Shown piece by piece: positions 31,307 through 32,314 of a stretch of DNA of 32,314 bases. A program made the translations under genes and the position numbers. The notes under the pieces are model-generated. The model did not search any database, was not told the DNA's origin, and saw only the letters and a list, made by a program, of their open reading frames with translations. How positions within the stretch are numbered: the stretch's first letter is position 1; the number at the start of each line of letters is the position of its first letter. The DNA is from Mycoplasmatota bacterium (GTDB lineage: Bacteria; Bacillota_I; Bacilli_A; Izemoplasmatales; Izemoplasmataceae), in NCBI GenBank assembly GCA_022712785.1, contig JAFLJX010000018.1, positions 1-32,314 on the forward strand, written 5' to 3'.

Positions 31307-32314
31307 ATGAATAAAAAATGGTGGCACAATATGTGCGTTTACCAAATTTATCCAAGAAGTTTTTATGATAGTAATAATGATGGTGTTGGAGATATTAGAG
31401 GAATCATTCAGAAATTAGATTATTTGAAATATCTAGGAATAAATATTATATGGATAAGTCCATTCTATAAATCACCACTTATAGACAATGGGTATGACAT
31501 AAGTGATTATAAAGCAGTTGCTAAAGAATTTGGTGACATAGAAGACGTCAAAAAGTTATTTGAAGAGGCAAAAAAAAGAGACATAAGAATCATGCTAGAT
31601 TTAGTTTTAAATCACACTTCAGATCAACACGAATGGTTTTTAAACTCGAAGAAAAGTCTTGAAAACGAGTATCGTGACTACTATATATGGAGAGATGAAC
31701 CAAGTGATATGGTAAGTACTTTTTCAGGTTCAGCTTGGACTTATGACAAAAGCACTAACCAGTATTACTATCACAATTTTGCGGTTGAACAACCTGACTT
31801 GAATTGGAAAAACAAAGAGATGAGATTTAAGTTATATGAGATGATGAATTGGTGGATTAGTTTAGGTGCATCTGGATTTAGATTGGATGTAATAGATCTT
31901 GTAGGAAAAGATATTGACAAGAAGATTACTGCGAATGGTCCTAAACTACATAATTTAATACAAGAAATAAATACTAACACATTTGGAAACGATGATTTAA
32001 TTACAGTTGGAGAAACCTGGGGTGCGACTTTAAAAGAAGCTGAAATGTATTCATCTCCAGAGAGAGATGAGTTATCAATGGTCTTCCAATTTGAGCATAT
32101 TACTTCTTTTTGGGGAGATGAATTTGGAAAGTGGGATCCAAAACCTTTTGACTTACGTGTTTTAAAAGAGTCATTTTCTAGATGGCAAACAGGATTCACA
32201 AAAAATGGATGGAATTCTCTATTTTGGAATAACCATGATTTACCTAGAGCAGTCTCTAAGTATGGTAATTTAACTTATAGAGTTGAAAGTGCAAAAATGT
32301 TAGCCACAATTCTA
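31307..32314 (+). CDS. dexB: Glucan 1,6-alpha-glucosidase (GH13, DexB type), 3' end outside the window
   Basis: The first 336 residues of an enzyme usually about 540 long; it is open at the window edge. It removes glucose from the non-reducing ends of isomalto-oligosaccharides in the cytoplasm. No signal peptide is present. GH13 regions are all visible: DLVLNH (98-103), nucleophile Asp194 in GFRLDVIDL, acid/base Glu236 in VGETWGAT, and transition-state Asp311 in NNHDLPR. Val195 after the nucleophile is the residue associated with alpha-1,6 rather than alpha-1,4 specificity. The stretches ELSMVFQFEH, WNSLFWNNHDLPR and VGETWGAT closely match Streptococcus mutans DexB as I remember it. AGGAG eight bases before the ATG supports the start. 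It follows the transport operon and may have its own promoter in the 277-base gap. Confidence 0.93.
   Translation, partial: MNKKWWHNMCVYQIYPRSFYDSNNDGVGDIRGIIQKLDYLKYLGINIIWISPFYKSPLIDNGYDISDYKAVAKEFGDIEDVKKLFEEAKKRDIRIMLDLVLNHTSDQHEWFLNSKKSLENEYRDYYIWRDEPSDMVSTFSGSAWTYDKSTNQYYYHNFAVEQPDLNWKNKEMRFKLYEMMNWWISLGASGFRLDVIDLVGKDIDKKITANGPKLHNLIQEINTNTFGNDDLITVGETWGATLKEAEMYSSPERDELSMVFQFEHITSFWGDEFGKWDPKPFDLRVLKESFSRWQTGFTKNGWNSLFWNNHDLPRAVSKYGNLTYRVESAKMLATIL

Noticed and set aside
31771..32199. 142-codon minus-strand frame inside dexB
   Set aside because: The plus strand encodes an unmistakable GH13 catalytic domain there.
1..32314. Mycoplasma-type genetic code (UGA = Trp)
   Set aside because: UGA ends the second GH66, the Yip1 and the DUF5696-like genes in sensible places, and Trp is UGG throughout.

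Overview
The window is AT-rich throughout, and 24 of its 25 genes lie on the + strand. Most genes have AGGAG/GAGGTG-type ribosome sites, and secreted proteins carry Gram-positive lipoboxes (LSAC, LVGC, LTSC). UGA ends several genes and Trp is always UGG, so the standard bacterial code applies. This fits a low-GC Gram-positive (Firmicutes) or a Mollicutes relative that did not reassign UGA, such as an Acholeplasma-, Izemoplasma- or Haloplasma-like lineage. The placement is an inference from composition and gene content. No tRNA, rRNA or CRISPR array was seen.

Region 1 (1-5195) is a set of small unrelated units: an AraC-type regulator with its HTH at the N-terminus, a lipoprotein of the MJ1477/TM1410 (GH114-like) family whose two halves appear to be in swapped order, a small membrane protein on the minus strand, an XRE repressor-like protein, a GNAT acetyltransferase, and a membrane protein followed by a DtxR-type metalloregulator.

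Region 2 (5196-9178) is a ferric-iron-type ABC importer: lipoprotein binding protein, fused double permease and ATPase. A strong promoter with a DtxR-box-like palindrome at the expected transcription start links it to the DtxR-type regulator just upstream. A decayed IS150-like end (about 9328) separates it from the next region.

Region 3 (9482-32314) looks like an alpha-1,6-glucan (dextran / isomalto-oligosaccharide) utilisation locus. Unit A encodes a 960-residue surface lipoprotein with four jelly-roll glycan-binding-like domains, then a lipoprotein GH66 dextranase and a GH66 enzyme without a signal peptide. An AraC regulator with its own promoter follows. Unit B encodes a membrane-anchored Ig-like protein, two solute-binding proteins (one a 998-residue fusion with CBM35-like modules), a MalF/MalG-like permease pair, an NHL-TPR-Yip1 membrane protein, a DUF5696-like protein and a second MalF/MalG-like pair. 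A dexB-type glucan 1,6-alpha-glucosidase runs off the window end. No ATPase is encoded in the sugar locus.

Proposed flow: dextran is held by the surface lipoprotein, cut by the secreted GH66, imported through the double-permease system, and finished in the cytoplasm by the second GH66 and DexB. Units A and B share an upstream motif (TTTGTATAAAA followed by TATCA) exactly 48 bp before their -10 boxes, a good candidate site for the AraC regulator encoded between them. The most novel items are the permuted GH114-like protein and the two-SBP, four-permease transport system with Yip1 and DUF5696 partners.
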